Assembly: GCF_016009175.1 (NCBI RefSeq) | Contig: NZ_JADUCM010000011.1 | Location: 96,560 to 160,559 of the forward strand | Reading direction: 5' to 3' | Length of the DNA stretch: 64,000 nt | Origin: Pseudomonas alkylphenolica | Lineage (GTDB): Bacteria; Pseudomonadota; Gammaproteobacteria; Pseudomonadales; Pseudomonadaceae | Part shown: positions 42,711 through 52,296 of the stretch, piece by piece | Position numbering within the stretch: position 1 is the stretch's first letter | How the letters are laid out: every line of letters begins with the position of its first letter | Position numbers and translations under genes: made by a program | The notes under the pieces: generated by a model | What the model saw: only the letters and a program-made list of their open reading frames with translations | What the model was told of the DNA's origin: nothing | Database searches by the model: none

Positions 42711-43538
42711 ATGCTGAGCCCTTACATGTCGCCCGTCGAACGGGTCTGGTTCTACAGCTTGCGCATCCTCTGCGGGCTGATCCTGTTGTTCCTGGTGTTG
42801 CCTGTGCTGGTGATCATTCCGTTGTCGTTCAACTCGGGCAGCTTTCTGGTGTACCCGCTGCAAGGTTTTTCGCTGCAGTGGTACCACGACTTCTTTGCTT
42901 CGGCCGAGTGGATGCGGGCACTGAAGAACAGCATCATCGTCGCCCCGGCGGCGACCGTGCTGGCGATGATTTTCGGCACCCTGGCCTCGATCGGCCTGAC
43001 CCGCGGCGACTTCCCAGGGAAGTCGCTGATCATGGCCCTGGTGATCTCGCCGATGGTGGTGCCAGTGGTCATTATCGGTGTGGCCAGTTACCTGTTCTTT
43101 GCACCGTTGGGCCTGGGCAACAGCTTCATTTCGCTGATTCTGGTACATGCGGTGCTGGGCGTACCCTTCGTCATCATCACCGTGTCGGCGACCTTGCAGG
43201 GCTTCAATCACAACCTGGTGCGAGCGGCTGCGAGTCTGGGTGCTTCGCCGCTGACGACCTTCCGTCGGGTGACCCTGCCGCTGATTGCCCCGGGGGTGAT
43301 TTCCGGTGCCTTGTTTGCCTTTGCCACCTCGTTCGACGAAGTGGTGGTGACCCTCTTCCTTGCCGGCCCCGAGCAAGCGACCCTGCCACGCCAGATGTTC
43401 AGCGGTATCCGCGAGAACCTCAGCCCGACCATTGCCGCCGCGGCCACCTTGTTGATCGCGTTCTCGGTGGTGCTGTTGCTGACCCTGGAATGGTTGCGCG
43501 GGCGCAGCGAGAAGCTGCGTACCCAGCAGCCGGCCTGA
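42711..43538 (+). CDS. agtD: ABC transporter permease (AgtD-like; PotC family)
   Basis: 275 residues with six hydrophobic helices and the EAA motif in VRAAASLGASPLTTFRRVTLPLIAPGVISG. Partner of AgtC in the importer. Starts 12 bp after agtC and is followed by a strong hairpin (43553-43591), so the operon is agtA-B-C-D. Confidence 0.91.
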   Translation: MLSPYMSPVERVWFYSLRILCGLILLFLVLPVLVIIPLSFNSGSFLVYPLQGFSLQWYHDFFASAEWMRALKNSIIVAPAATVLAMIFGTLASIGLTRGDFPGKSLIMALVISPMVVPVVIIGVASYLFFAPLGLGNSFISLILVHAVLGVPFVIITVSATLQGFNHNLVRAAASLGASPLTTFRRVTLPLIAPGVISGALFAFATSFDEVVVTLFLAGPEQATLPRQMFSGIRENLSPTIAAAATLLIAFSVVLLLTLEWLRGRSEKLRTQQPA

Positions 43539-43552
43539 TGGTCAAACGACTG

Positions 43553-43591
43553 CAGGGGCTCCGGTAGGCTTTTGATACCGGTCAGCCCCTG
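43553..43591 (+). terminator. hairpin ending the agt operon
   Basis: CAGGGGCT (43553-43560) pairs with AGCCCCTG (43584-43591), and CCGGTA with TACCGG inside, around a GGCTTTTGA loop. The stem is very stable, but no T-run follows, so it may act as an mRNA 3'-end stabiliser or need Rho. Confidence 0.55.
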
Positions 43592-43645
43592 ATCGCTTGC
43601 CTGAGGTACAATGCGCACCACCGTGATTCTGCCAACAGGTGCGCC

Positions 43646-44320
43646 ATGCAGCCCTACGCTATTGCCCCCTCGATTCTTTCTGCCGATTTCGCTCGCCTGG
43701 GCGAGGAAGTCGATAATGTGCTGGCCGCCGGTGCCGACATTGTTCACTTCGACGTGATGGACAACCATTACGTGCCGAACCTGACCATTGGCCCGATGGT
43801 GTGTACCGCCCTTCGCAAGTACGGCATCACCGCGCCAATCGATGTGCACCTGATGGTCAGCCCGGTCGACCGTATCATCGGCGACTTCATCGAAGCAGGC
43901 GCCAGCTACATTACCTTCCATCCGGAAGCCACCCTGCACATCGATCGTTCACTACAGTTGATCCGTGACGGCGGCTGCAAGGCCGGCCTGGTGTTCAACC
44001 CGGCAACGCCGCTCGATGCCCTCAAGTACGTGATGGACAAGGTCGACATGATCCTGTTGATGAGCGTCAACCCGGGGTTCGGCGGTCAGAAATTCATTCC
44101 AGGTACCCTCGACAAGCTGCGTGAAGCCCGTGCGCTGATCGACGCCAGCGGTCGTGACATCCGCCTGGAAATCGACGGTGGAGTGAATGTGAACAACATC
44201 CGCGAAATTGCTGCCGCTGGCGCAGACACCTTCGTTGCAGGCTCGGCAATCTTCAACACGCCGAACTATGAGGAAGTCATTGCCAAGATGCATGCCGAAC
44301 TGGCCCTGGCCCGCCCATGA
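43646..44320 (+). CDS. rpe: ribulose-phosphate 3-epimerase
   Basis: 224 residues, TIM barrel: [14 protein letters not shown], metal ligands in [17 protein letters not shown] and VDLHLMVSP-type [23 protein letters not shown], and [11 protein letters not shown]. It interconverts ribulose-5-P and xylulose-5-P. Overlaps gph by 4 bases; the rpe-gph-trpE order is conserved in gamma-proteobacteria. Confidence 0.98.
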   Translation: MQPYAIAPSILSADFARLGEEVDNVLAAGADIVHFDVMDNHYVPNLTIGPMVCTALRKYGITAPIDVHLMVSPVDRIIGDFIEAGASYITFHPEATLHIDRSLQLIRDGGCKAGLVFNPATPLDALKYVMDKVDMILLMSVNPGFGGQKFIPGTLDKLREARALIDASGRDIRLEIDGGVNVNNIREIAAAGADTFVAGSAIFNTPNYEEVIAKMHAELALARP

Positions 44321-45135
44321 GTGGCTTCGAGCAGCTGTTTCCCGGTGCATTACCCAAGCTGGTGATGTTCGACCTGGACGGTACCCTGATTGATTCGGTG
44401 CCGGACCTGGCTGCCGCCGTGGATCACATGCTGCTCGAAATGGGGCGTCAGCCCGCAGGCCTCGAGGCGGTTCGTCACTGGGTCGGCAATGGTGCCCCGG
44501 TGCTCGTGCGCCGGGCGCTGGCCGGCGGTCTTGACCATGCAGGCGTTGATGAAGACGAGGCCGAAAAGGGCCTGGCGCTGTTCATGCAGGCCTATGCCGA
44601 CAACCATCAGCTGACCGTGGTTTACCCCGGTGTGCGTGACACGCTCAAGTGGCTGCACAAGCAGGGCGTCGAGATGGCCCTGATCACCAACAAGCCGGAA
44701 CGCTTTGTCGGCCCCTTGCTCGACCAGATGAAGATCGGCCGTTATTTTCGCTGGATCATCGGTGGTGACACCCTGCCGCAGAAAAAGCCTGATCCTGCGG
44801 CGCTGTTGTTCGTCATGAAGATGGCCGGCGTGCCGGCCGAACAGGCTTTGTTCGTCGGCGACTCGCGCAGTGACGTGCTGGCGGCCAAAGCTGCCGGGGT
44901 CAAGTGCGTGGGCCTTTCCTATGGCTACAACCACGGTCGGCCGATCAGTGAAGAAGGGCCGTGCCTGGTGATCGACGATCTGCGAGCGTTGTTGCCTGGT
45001 TGCTTAGATTCGGCCACTGGGATAACGTTGGCGGACGTTCAATCCCCCTCAGATCGAGATTCCATCGTGGCGGTTACCGGCAAACTCTGGATGAAAGTCA
45101 TCAAGGCCCTGGCCCGTTGGCGTTGGCGCGCCTGA
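44317..45135 (+). CDS. gph: phosphoglycolate phosphatase with C-terminal tail encoding the trpE leader
   Basis: 272 residues, HAD phosphatase: nucleophile motif [13 protein letters not shown], motif [17 protein letters not shown] with the Lys, and motif [14 protein letters not shown]. It removes phosphate from 2-phosphoglycolate. The HAD domain ends near residue 230 ([11 protein letters not shown]). The last 43 residues are a tail ending [13 protein letters not shown], and its codons are, in frame, the tryptophan-rich leader of trpE (next entry). Coupled to rpe by ATGA. Confidence 0.95.
   Translation: MSGFEQLFPGALPKLVMFDLDGTLIDSVPDLAAAVDHMLLEMGRQPAGLEAVRHWVGNGAPVLVRRALAGGLDHAGVDEDEAEKGLALFMQAYADNHQLTVVYPGVRDTLKWLHKQGVEMALITNKPERFVGPLLDQMKIGRYFRWIIGGDTLPQKKPDPAALLFVMKMAGVPAEQALFVGDSRSDVLAAKAAGVKCVGLSYGYNHGRPISEEGPCLVIDDLRALLPGCLDSATGITLADVQSPSDRDSIVAVTGKLWMKVIKALARWRWRA
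45067..45135 (+). promoter_or_regulatory. trpL: trpE leader peptide coding region (trpL), in frame with the end of gph
   Basis: From GTG 45067 (or ATG 45091) the frame ends ...[14 protein letters not shown], with tandem Trp codons at 45118 and 45124 and a third Trp at 45088. The leader before trpG has the same 22-codon length from its GTG, and 15 of 22 residues are identical (45067-45135 versus 48819-48887). Ten bases after the stop comes a GC hairpin. This is the layout of a ribosome-mediated attenuator responding to charged tRNA-Trp. Attenuation of trpE and trpGDC has been described for P. putida. Whether a separate start codon is used, or the gph ribosome itself reads it, is open. Confidence 0.8.
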
Positions 45136-45144
45136 CTGTTCTCT

Positions 45145-45175
45145 GCCGGCCGTTGCCGGCCTGTTTGCCTGTTTG
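45145..45175 (+). terminator. trpE attenuator hairpin
   Basis: GCCGGC (45145-45150), loop CGTT, GCCGGC (45155-45160), then CTGTTTGCCTGTTTG. It starts 10 bases after the leader stop and ends about 30 bases before trpE. Candidate transcription terminator of the attenuator. The alternative antiterminator pairing is not obvious by eye. Confidence 0.65.
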
Positions 45176-45205
45176 ATCCAATTTGCTGCTTGCCACGAGG
45201 CTATC

Positions 45206-46687
45206 ATGACCCGCGAAGAATTCCTGCGCCTGGCCGCTGCCGGCTACAACCGCATTCCCCTGGCCTGCGAGACCCTGGCCGATTTTGACACGCCGTTGTC
45301 GATCTACCTGAAACTGGCCGACCAGGCCAACTCCTATCTGCTCGAGTCGGTGCAGGGCGGGGAGAAGTGGGGGCGTTACTCGATCATCGGCCTGCCGTGC
45401 CGCACCGTATTGCGTGTGCACGATCACCAGGTGCGGATCACCCATGACGGTGAACTGATCGAGCAACATGAAGTGGAAGACCCGCTGGCCTTCGTCGAAG
45501 CGTTCAAAGAGCGCTATCAGGTACCGACCATTGCCGGTTTGCCGCGCTTCAACGGTGGCCTGGTCGGCTACTTTGGCTATGACTGCGTGCGCTATGTCGA
45601 GAAGCGTCTGGGCAAGTGCCCGAACCCGGATCCGCTGGGTGTACCGGACATCCTGCTGATGGTCTCCGATGCCGTGGTGGTGTTCGACAACCTGGCGGGC
45701 AAGATGCACGCGATCGTGCTGGCCGATCCGGGTCAGGAAAACGCCTACGAAAATGGTCTGGCGCGTCTCGAAGAACTGCTCGAACAGCTGCGCCAGCCGA
45801 TTACGCCACGTCGTGGCCTTGAATTGGGCGGCCCGCAAGCGGCCGAGCCAACGTTCCGCTCCAGCTTCACCCAAAGCGATTACGAGCGTGCGGTCGATAC
45901 CATCAAGGAATACATCCTGGCGGGCGACTGCATGCAGGTAGTGCCGTCGCAGCGCATGTCCATCGACTTCAAGGCCGCGCCGATCGACCTGTACCGGGCG
46001 CTGCGCTGCTTCAACCCGACGCCGTACATGTACTTCTTCAACTTCGGCGACTTCCATGTCGTCGGCAGTTCGCCGGAAGTGCTGGTTCGGGTCGAGGACA
46101 ACATGGTCACCGTACGCCCGATCGCCGGCACCCGTCCACGTGGTGCTACCGAAGAGGCTGATCGTGCGCTGGAAGAAGACCTGCTCTCCGATGACAAGGA
46201 AATCGCCGAGCACCTGATGCTTATCGACCTGGGGCGCAATGACGCAGGCCGGGTGTCAGAAACCGGTTCGGTCAAGGTCACCGAGAAAATGGTGATCGAG
46301 CGCTACTCCAACGTCATGCACATCGTGTCCAACGTCACCGGCGAATTGAAGCAAGGCCTCAGCGCCATGGACGCGCTGCGCGCGATCCTGCCGGCTGGCA
46401 CTTTGTCTGGCGCACCGAAGATCCGCGCCATGGAAATCATCGACGAGCTGGAACCGGTCAAGCGTGGTGTCTACGGCGGTGCGGTGGGGTACTTTGCCTG
46501 GAACGGCAACATGGATACCGCGATTGCCATCCGTACGGCAGTGATCAAGGACGGCGAACTGCACGTGCAGGCCGGCGGCGGCATCGTGGCCGACTCGGTG
46601 CCGGCACTTGAGTGGGAAGAAACCATCAACAAGCGCCGCGCAATGTTCCGCGCCGTAGCGCTGGCCGAGCAGACCCCACGCAGCTGA
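45206..46687 (+). CDS. trpE: anthranilate synthase component I
   Basis: 493 residues from ATG 45206 ([21 protein letters not shown]), with GAGG just upstream; the in-frame ATG at 45173 would fall in the attenuator. The feedback-tryptophan pocket LLES motif is present ([17 protein letters not shown]), as are the chorismate-site blocks [35 protein letters not shown] and [15 protein letters not shown]. It makes anthranilate from chorismate with glutamine delivered by TrpG, encoded 2.4 kb away with trpDC. Confidence 0.98.
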   Translation: MTREEFLRLAAAGYNRIPLACETLADFDTPLSIYLKLADQANSYLLESVQGGEKWGRYSIIGLPCRTVLRVHDHQVRITHDGELIEQHEVEDPLAFVEAFKERYQVPTIAGLPRFNGGLVGYFGYDCVRYVEKRLGKCPNPDPLGVPDILLMVSDAVVVFDNLAGKMHAIVLADPGQENAYENGLARLEELLEQLRQPITPRRGLELGGPQAAEPTFRSSFTQSDYERAVDTIKEYILAGDCMQVVPSQRMSIDFKAAPIDLYRALRCFNPTPYMYFFNFGDFHVVGSSPEVLVRVEDNMVTVRPIAGTRPRGATEEADRALEEDLLSDDKEIAEHLMLIDLGRNDAGRVSETGSVKVTEKMVIERYSNVMHIVSNVTGELKQGLSAMDALRAILPAGTLSGAPKIRAMEIIDELEPVKRGVYGGAVGYFAWNGNMDTAIAIRTAVIKDGELHVQAGGGIVADSVPALEWEETINKRRAMFRAVALAEQTPRS

Positions 46688-46696
46688 GTCTGATCC

Positions 46697-46728
46697 ACGG
46701 CGCCCGCTTGCGGCGGGCGCCGTTTCCC
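46697..46728. terminator. convergent terminator between trpE and estP
   Basis: An 11-bp perfect stem ACGGCGCCCGC/GCGGGCGCCGT (46697-46707 and 46713-46723) with loop TTGCG, followed by TTTCCCTCCTTT on the plus strand. It serves trpE and possibly estP from the other side. Confidence 0.75.
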
Positions 46729-46732
46729 TCCT

Positions 46733-48655
46733 TTAGAAGTCCAGGCTCAACGCCAGGTTGATTCCTTGCTGGGTCAACTCGTCGCTCTTGCGCCAGTTGT
46801 AACTACCGCGCAGGGCCAGCCCCGGCGCCAGTGTCTGGCTCAAGCCCAGGGTTGCCCGGTTCAGATTGCTTTGCGGGGTGTAGCCGGTCAGGGTGAAGTC
46901 ATTACCGGGCAGGCTGTTGAGGTGCATGCTCAGGTCTTGGCGATCGTCTTCGAACTCGTGTTCGTGAGCCGCCTCGGCGAATAGCAGGGTGTTTGGCCCA
47001 GCCTGGTATTTGCCCTGCAAGCCCAGGCCCAGGCGCCGCGAATCACGGTCCTGGTCATCAAAGCTCAAGGCTGTGGCGCGTGTGCCCTTTTCCGCATAGC
47101 CATCGACTTTCACCCGCGCATAGTCGGCACTGACAAAGGGCGACAGGCTCCATTGGCTGCCGGGTGCTGCCAGGTCGTATCCCAGGCGCGCAGCGAACGC
47201 CCACAGTTCGCCATCGGTATCACCTTTTTCGCTGCGATCGTTCACGCCCAGGGCAAAGGTGCGCTTCAGGTCGCTGTAGTCCAGGTGCCCGCCGGTCAAC
47301 GCGGCGTCAGCCCACCACCGGTTTTGCTGGTACTGCACGAAAGCGGTGGCCAGGTAGCTGTCGAGCTTGTAGTCGGAGTCTTGTTCGCCGGCTTCGAGTT
47401 TTTGCTGGTAAACACCAGTGGCGACACCTACACGCCAGGCATCATCCAGGCGATAGCTGCCACCCAGTGTCAGGTTGTAGCCATGACCGTCGGCGCTGGC
47501 CGAGCTGCGCTGGTTGTCGATATCCAGGTTCTGCCCACCGGCAGCCACGATGGCCTGCCATTGGCCGACCGGTTGCCAGCGGCCTTGCCACTGGTTGCGC
47601 AGTTCATCCTGGTGCGCGCGCAGGCTGGCGTGGGCCATTTCCGGTAGCAGCGTAAGCTCCCAGGGGGCTGAAATAATCGAGAACGCGTAGTCGGCAATCA
47701 GGTCTTGCCCGGCACTGGTGGGGTGAACCGAATCGTTGAACAGCAGCTTGCTCGGGTCGGGCGTGGCGCTGTTGATGCCGTAGGTTGCATTCTGGATACA
47801 GCCGTTGCCGCTGAAGCAGGTACCCACCAGGTTCTGCCCGGTAGCCAGGCCGAACTGCGCCGGGGTGGCCAGGGCTTCCTGCAACAGCAAGGGCACATTG
47901 AGCGGTATGACTTGCGCATCGATCTGGCGCAACTGGCCGATCAATTGCTCGTTGAAAATGCTGCTCAGCTGTGAGGCCGGGCCTTGCTGCGGCGTGCCGT
48001 TTATCGCCGGAGTCAGCCCAAGGTCGGGCAACAACCAGACCATGATGTACTGCGCGCCGCCCTGCTGCAGGGCCTGGGCGCTGGCGGCCAGGCGATTGGC
48101 AGCGGCTGCGGCGGTGGCCGGGCTGGTGATCTGCCCCTGGAGGAAGTCGTTGCCGCCCCCGGTCAGGTAATAAAGCGCGTTTGGGTCGGCACGCAGGCCT
48201 CCGGCCAGATAGCCTGGACGTTCGCGCAAGACGGTGCCGGCGCCGGGATTGCCGGGTGGAATGACGACATCCGAGGTGCCGGTGATCGAGTCGAGAATCT
48301 GGTCGGTGCGGTAGCCGCCCACCGCCCAGTTGTTGCCATCTGGGCGTCCGAGTGCGGCATTCACCGGCGAGGTCGATGCCCCCAACTCGGCCGGGGCAAC
48401 CCCCAGCTTCGCCCCCAGCAACATCGGCGAAACCGCGCCGAAGGCTTCGCCATTGCCGTAGGTCGGCCCCACCCGGTTGGTAAAGCGCTGGCCGGAACCC
48501 ACCGGTCCGTTGCTGTCGGGGAACTGCCCGGCATCGGCAAGGCTGTCGCCGAAGACAATCAAGGTCGAGTACGGGGAGGGGGCTGCATGGGCGCTGGCGC
48601 AGGCCAAGGCCAGAAGGGAGAGAGCACAGGGCAACAGAACACGCGCTTTCAACAT
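46733..48655 (-). CDS. estP: autotransporter esterase EstP (GDSL lipase)
   Basis: 640 residues. Signal peptide [32 protein letters not shown] hydrolase passenger (about 30-340: nucleophile in [24 protein letters not shown] block III, and catalytic D-x-x-H in [17 protein letters not shown]). A C-terminal autotransporter beta-barrel (about 370-640) ends in the aromatic LALSLDF. Surface-displayed esterase, homologue of P. aeruginosa EstA, which affects rhamnolipid and motility. It sits between trpE and trpGDC in the opposite direction. Confidence 0.95.
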   Translation of the reverse strand: MLKARVLLPCALSLLALACASAHAAPSPYSTLIVFGDSLADAGQFPDSNGPVGSGQRFTNRVGPTYGNGEAFGAVSPMLLGAKLGVAPAELGASTSPVNAALGRPDGNNWAVGGYRTDQILDSITGTSDVVIPPGNPGAGTVLRERPGYLAGGLRADPNALYYLTGGGNDFLQGQITSPATAAAAANRLAASAQALQQGGAQYIMVWLLPDLGLTPAINGTPQQGPASQLSSIFNEQLIGQLRQIDAQVIPLNVPLLLQEALATPAQFGLATGQNLVGTCFSGNGCIQNATYGINSATPDPSKLLFNDSVHPTSAGQDLIADYAFSIISAPWELTLLPEMAHASLRAHQDELRNQWQGRWQPVGQWQAIVAAGGQNLDIDNQRSSASADGHGYNLTLGGSYRLDDAWRVGVATGVYQQKLEAGEQDSDYKLDSYLATAFVQYQQNRWWADAALTGGHLDYSDLKRTFALGVNDRSEKGDTDGELWAFAARLGYDLAAPGSQWSLSPFVSADYARVKVDGYAEKGTRATALSFDDQDRDSRRLGLGLQGKYQAGPNTLLFAEAAHEHEFEDDRQDLSMHLNSLPGNDFTLTGYTPQSNLNRATLGLSQTLAPGLALRGSYNWRKSDELTQQGINLALSLDF

Positions 48656-48761
48656 CGCAAAGATCCTTTTTCGTTGTTGTTATCGGATAGAGCTTTTAGA
48701 CGTTAGCAAAACATTCCGCGCGTCTTCCATCGCTAAAGCGTTTCGGCATGCCTCGGTCATA

Positions 48762-48790
48762 TTGCGTGGACCGCGCCGGTAGGCTACTGT
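48762..48790 (+). promoter_or_regulatory. candidate sigma-70 promoter of trpGDC
   Basis: TTGCGT (48762-48767) and TACTGT (48785-48790) are separated by 17 bp, immediately before the leader peptide region. If used, transcription would start near 48797, about 20 bases ahead of the GTG at 48819. Confidence 0.5.
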
Positions 48791-48800
48791 GCGGGAACGT

Positions 48801-48887
48801 ATGAATGAGACCTACCCCGTGTTGATCGTCAGCAAACTCTTGATGCGCGTTATCAAGGCCCACGCCCGTTGGCGTTGGCGCGCCTGA
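48801..48887 (+). promoter_or_regulatory. trpL: trpG leader peptide coding region (second trpL)
   Basis: An in-frame run from ATG 48801, GTG 48819 or ATG 48843 ends at TGA 48885: ...KLLMRVIKAHARWRWRA. Tandem Trp codons fall in the same place as in the trpE leader, and both copies share the 8-bp palindrome GGCGCGCC over the last codons. The start is uncertain; from the GTG it has 22 codons, exactly as before trpE. It lies in the 397-bp gap between estP and trpG, 166 bp before trpG. Confidence 0.8.
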
Positions 48888-48898
48888 CTTTATCTCCT

Positions 48899-48935
48899 GC
48901 CGGTTTGCCCGGCCCAGTTCCGCTTTGCCTTTTCA
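48899..48935 (+). terminator. trpG attenuator hairpin
   Basis: GCCGG (48899-48903) pairs with CCGGC (48909-48913), starting 12 bases after the leader stop and followed by a pyrimidine-rich CTTTGCCTTTTC. It mirrors the trpE arrangement, although the stem is only 5 bp. A further perfect CGCGTA/TACGCG hairpin lies at 48989-49007, with no assigned role. Confidence 0.5.
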
Positions 48936-49052
48936 AACCGCTGTAACTGTCACTGCATTCGGCAATCACCGTCGCACACAGCGCGGTCCGCGTACGTCAA
49001 TTACGCGCAAGGCATGTCATTAAAGTCAGTAGATGCAAGAGGTTGAACCCAG

Positions 49053-49646
49053 ATGTTACTGATGATCGACAACTACGACTCCTTCACCTACAACGTCGTG
49101 CAGTACCTCGGCGAGTTGGGTGCAGAGGTCAAGGTCATTCGCAACGACGAACTGACCATCACCCAGATCGAAGCCCTGAACCCCGAGCGTATCGTGGTTT
49201 CCCCTGGCCCGTGCACGCCGACCGAAGCCGGTGTGTCCATCGAGGCCATTCTGCACTTTGCCGGCAAGCTGCCGATTCTCGGCGTTTGCCTGGGTCACCA
49301 GTCCATCGGCCAGGCGTTTGGCGGTGATGTGGTGCGCGCGCGCCAGGTCATGCACGGCAAAACCAGCCCGGTGTTCCACAAGGACCAGGGCGTGTTCGCC
49401 GGCCTTAACAACCCGCTCACCGTAACGCGCTACCACTCGCTGGTGGTCAAGCGTGAAACCTTGCCAGAGTGCCTGGAACTCACCGCCTGGACCGCCCTTG
49501 AAGACGGCTCGGTCGACGAGATCATGGGCCTGCGCCATAAAACACTGAACATCGAAGGGGTGCAGTTCCACCCTGAGTCGATCCTCACCGAGCAGGGCCA
49601 CGAGCTGTTCGCCAACTTCCTCAAGCAAACCGGCGGCCGCCGTTAA
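49053..49646 (+). CDS. trpG: anthranilate synthase component II (glutamine amidotransferase)
   Basis: 197 residues, class I amidotransferase: [28 protein letters not shown] oxyanion strand, nucleophile Cys79 in [14 protein letters not shown], and catalytic His/Glu in [10 protein letters not shown]. It supplies ammonia to TrpE. Ribosome-binding site AGAGG. First gene of trpGDC; in this group the amidotransferase is also often shared with folate synthesis, which I cannot judge here. Confidence 0.97.
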   Translation: MLLMIDNYDSFTYNVVQYLGELGAEVKVIRNDELTITQIEALNPERIVVSPGPCTPTEAGVSIEAILHFAGKLPILGVCLGHQSIGQAFGGDVVRARQVMHGKTSPVFHKDQGVFAGLNNPLTVTRYHSLVVKRETLPECLELTAWTALEDGSVDEIMGLRHKTLNIEGVQFHPESILTEQGHELFANFLKQTGGRR

Positions 49647-49655
49647 GGATTGATC

Positions 49656-50705
49656 ATGGATATCAAGAGCGCGCTCAGCCGCATCGTCGGCCACCTGGAC
49701 TTGAGCACCGAAGAAATGCGCGATGTGATGCGCGAAATCATGACCGGCCAATGCAGCGAGGCGCAGATCGGCGCTTTCATGATGGGCATGCGCATGAAGA
49801 GCGAAAGCATCGATGAAATCGTCGGTGCGGTGTCGGTGATGCGCGAGTTGGCCGACAAGGTTGAACTCAACACCCTCGACAACGTGGTCGATGTGGTGGG
49901 CACCGGTGGTGACGGGGCCAACATTTTCAACGTTTCCACCGCCTCGGCGTTTGTTGTTGCCGCTGCAGGCTGCACCGTTGCCAAACATGGCAACCGTGCA
50001 GTTTCGGGTAAAAGCGGTAGTGCCGACCTGCTCGAAGCTGCCGGCATCTACCTGAACCTGACACCCGTGCAGGTTGCCCGGTGCATCGACAGCGTCGGTA
50101 TCGGCTTCATGTTTGCCCAGACTCACCACAAAGCGATGAAGCATGCCGCCGGCCCGCGTCGTGATCTGGGTTTGCGCACTTTGTTCAACATGCTCGGCCC
50201 GCTTACGAATCCGGCCGGTGTCAAACACCAGGTGGTCGGTGTATTCACTCAAGCCTTGTGCCGGCCGTTGGCCGAAGTGCTGCAGCGACTGGGTAGCAAG
50301 CATGTGCTGGTGGTGCATTCCAAGGACGGTCTGGACGAGTTCAGCCTGGCCGCGGCGACGTTCGTTGCCGAACTCAAGAATGACCAGATCACGGAATACT
50401 GGGTCGAGCCCGAAGACCTTGGCATGAAGAGCCAGAGCCTGCATGGTCTGGTGGTCGAGAGTCCGGAAAAATCCCTGGAATTGATTCGCGATGCCTTGGG
50501 GCGTCGCAAGACCGAGAATGGCCAGAAGGCTGCGGAAATGATCGTGCTCAATGCCGGTGCCGCGCTGTATGCCGCCGACCACGCGATGACGCTCAAGCAA
50601 GGTGTCGAGCTTGCCCACGACGCACTGCACACCGGCCTTGCCCGGGAAAAACTCGAAGAGCTGGGCGCTTTCACCGCCGTATTCAAGCTGGAGAATGAAG
50701 GATGA
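49656..50705 (+). CDS. trpD: anthranilate phosphoribosyltransferase
   Basis: 349 residues from ATG 49656 ([17 protein letters not shown]), with AAGGA six bases upstream; a TTG two codons earlier is the only alternative. The PRPP-binding loop [20 protein letters not shown] and the anthranilate region [32 protein letters not shown] are complete. It joins anthranilate to PRPP. Ends overlapping trpC (ATGA). Confidence 0.98.
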   Translation: MDIKSALSRIVGHLDLSTEEMRDVMREIMTGQCSEAQIGAFMMGMRMKSESIDEIVGAVSVMRELADKVELNTLDNVVDVVGTGGDGANIFNVSTASAFVVAAAGCTVAKHGNRAVSGKSGSADLLEAAGIYLNLTPVQVARCIDSVGIGFMFAQTHHKAMKHAAGPRRDLGLRTLFNMLGPLTNPAGVKHQVVGVFTQALCRPLAEVLQRLGSKHVLVVHSKDGLDEFSLAAATFVAELKNDQITEYWVEPEDLGMKSQSLHGLVVESPEKSLELIRDALGRRKTENGQKAAEMIVLNAGAALYAADHAMTLKQGVELAHDALHTGLAREKLEELGAFTAVFKLENEG

Positions 50706-51538
50706 GTGTACCGACGGTTCTGGAAAACATTCTCGCGCGCAAGGTTCAGGAAGTCGCCGAGCGCAGTGCCCGGGTCAGTATCGCCGAGCTGGAGCGACTG
50801 GCTGCCGCGGCTGATGCACCGCGCGGATTTGCCAAGGCGCTGATCGAGCAAGCCAAGCGCAAGCAGCCCGCAGTAATCGCCGAGGTCAAGAAGGCGTCGC
50901 CGAGCAAGGGTGTGATCCGCGAAAACTTCGTGCCGGCCGAAATCGCCGTTAGCTACGAAAAAGGTGGTGCGACCTGTCTGTCAGTGCTCACCGACGTCGA
51001 CTATTTCCAGGGTGCCGATGTTTACCTGCAGCAAGCGCGCGCGGCGTGCAAGCTGCCGGTGATCCGCAAGGACTTCATGATCGATCCGTATCAGATCGTC
51101 GAAGCCCGTGCCCTGGGCGCCGACTGTGTGTTGTTGATCGTCGCCGCGCTGGATGATGTGAAGATGGCCGAGTTGGCCGCTACGGCGAAAAGCGTCGGCC
51201 TTGATGTGTTGGTCGAAGTCCATGACGGCGATGAGCTGGAACGTGCGCTGACAATCCTCGACACCCCGCTGGTCGGCGTCAACAACCGCAACCTGCATAC
51301 GTTCGAGGTCAGCCTGGAGACCACGCTTGATCTGTTGCCGCGCATCCCTCGGGATCGTCTGGCCATCACCGAAAGTGGCATCCTCAACCGTGCCGATGTC
51401 GAGCTGATGGAAATCAACGAGGTTTACTCGTTCCTGGTCGGTGAAGCGTTCATGCGCGCGGAGCACCCCGGACTTGAACTGCAGCGCCTGTTCTTCCCGG
51501 AGCGTGCTGTGCAGAATCTGGTGCCTGGACTGGACTGA
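50702..51538 (+). CDS. trpC: indole-3-glycerol-phosphate synthase
   Basis: 278 residues, TIM barrel: [20 protein letters not shown] with the catalytic Glu/Lys, [39 protein letters not shown], and [16 protein letters not shown]. It forms indole-glycerol phosphate from CdRP. Monofunctional (no TrpF domain), as in other pseudomonads. Last gene of trpGDC, followed by a terminator. Confidence 0.98.
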   Translation: MSVPTVLENILARKVQEVAERSARVSIAELERLAAAADAPRGFAKALIEQAKRKQPAVIAEVKKASPSKGVIRENFVPAEIAVSYEKGGATCLSVLTDVDYFQGADVYLQQARAACKLPVIRKDFMIDPYQIVEARALGADCVLLIVAALDDVKMAELAATAKSVGLDVLVEVHDGDELERALTILDTPLVGVNNRNLHTFEVSLETTLDLLPRIPRDRLAITESGILNRADVELMEINEVYSFLVGEAFMRAEHPGLELQRLFFPERAVQNLVPGLD

Positions 51539-51548
51539 TCTGACTCTG

Positions 51549-51572
51549 AAGCCGGCGATGCCGGCTTTTTTG
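51549..51572 (+). terminator. Rho-independent terminator of trpGDC
   Basis: AAGCCGGC-GAT-GCCGGCTT followed by TTTTT; begins 11 bp after the trpC stop. Confidence 0.9.
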
Positions 51573-51591
51573 TACCCATAGGGTTATTGCG

Positions 51592-52296
51592 ATGACTGAT
51601 CAATTAATGGAAGTGACTGTCGAGGCTGGCCTGCAAGCCGAACAGGATTTGTTGGCGTCCGTGTGCAAGGGCGAAAAGAATCACGGCGTGTTGTTCTGGC
51701 GTCCGACCGATCATGCCTTGGTCATGCCTCGGCGCATGAGCCGTCTGGAGGGATTCGAAGCTGCGTGCGCCGAATTGGCCATCGCTGGCTGGCCGGTGCT
51801 GCTGCGCGAAACCGGTGGCGAACCCGTGCCGCAGTCGCCAGCAGTCATCAACATCGCACTGGTCTATGTCGCGCCTCGCAGCGAAGGCGACCACGGTCGT
51901 ATCGAAAATGCCTATGAGCGCCTTTGCCTGCCGTTGTGCGATGTGTTGCGCGAGTGGGGCGGGCTGGCCTCGGTGGGCGAAATTGAAGGCGCGTTTTGCG
52001 ATGGCCGCTACAACGTCAACCTGAACGGCCGCAAGCTGGTTGGCACGGCCCAGCGCTGGCGCCAGGGGCTGGCCGGCAAACGCCCGGTAGTGCTGGTGCA
52101 TGGCGCGTTGTTGCTGGATAACGAACGTGAGTCGATGGTCGCGGCGGTCAATCGCTTCAATGAGTGTTGCGAGATCGAGCAGCGCTGCCAGGCCGACAGT
52201 CATATCGCCCTGCATGAAGTGGTGCCCGAGGCGCCGCTGCTTGAACGCCTTGGCCAGGCCTATGCCGATGTCATAAACGGTATCGCCCGCGATTAG
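51592..52296 (+). CDS. lipoate-protein ligase family protein
   Basis: 234 residues with the BPL/LplA/LipB fold pattern: [61 protein letters not shown] (substrate loop RxTGG) and [22 protein letters not shown], where Lys in GRKLVGTAQ is in the place of the catalytic lysine. It may attach or move lipoate or octanoate, but the true substrate is unknown; classical LplA is longer (about 330). It stands alone after the trpC terminator and overlaps the end of the convergent vfr by 4 bases. Confidence 0.8.
   Translation: MTDQLMEVTVEAGLQAEQDLLASVCKGEKNHGVLFWRPTDHALVMPRRMSRLEGFEAACAELAIAGWPVLLRETGGEPVPQSPAVINIALVYVAPRSEGDHGRIENAYERLCLPLCDVLREWGGLASVGEIEGAFCDGRYNVNLNGRKLVGTAQRWRQGLAGKRPVVLVHGALLLDNERESMVAAVNRFNECCEIEQRCQADSHIALHEVVPEAPLLERLGQAYADVINGIARD

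Noticed and set aside
44998..45026. Internal trpE promoter inside gph (TTGCTT ... GATAAC)
   Set aside because: Spacing is 15 bp with poor boxes; too weak to list, though a promoter somewhere here is needed if the leader has its own transcript.
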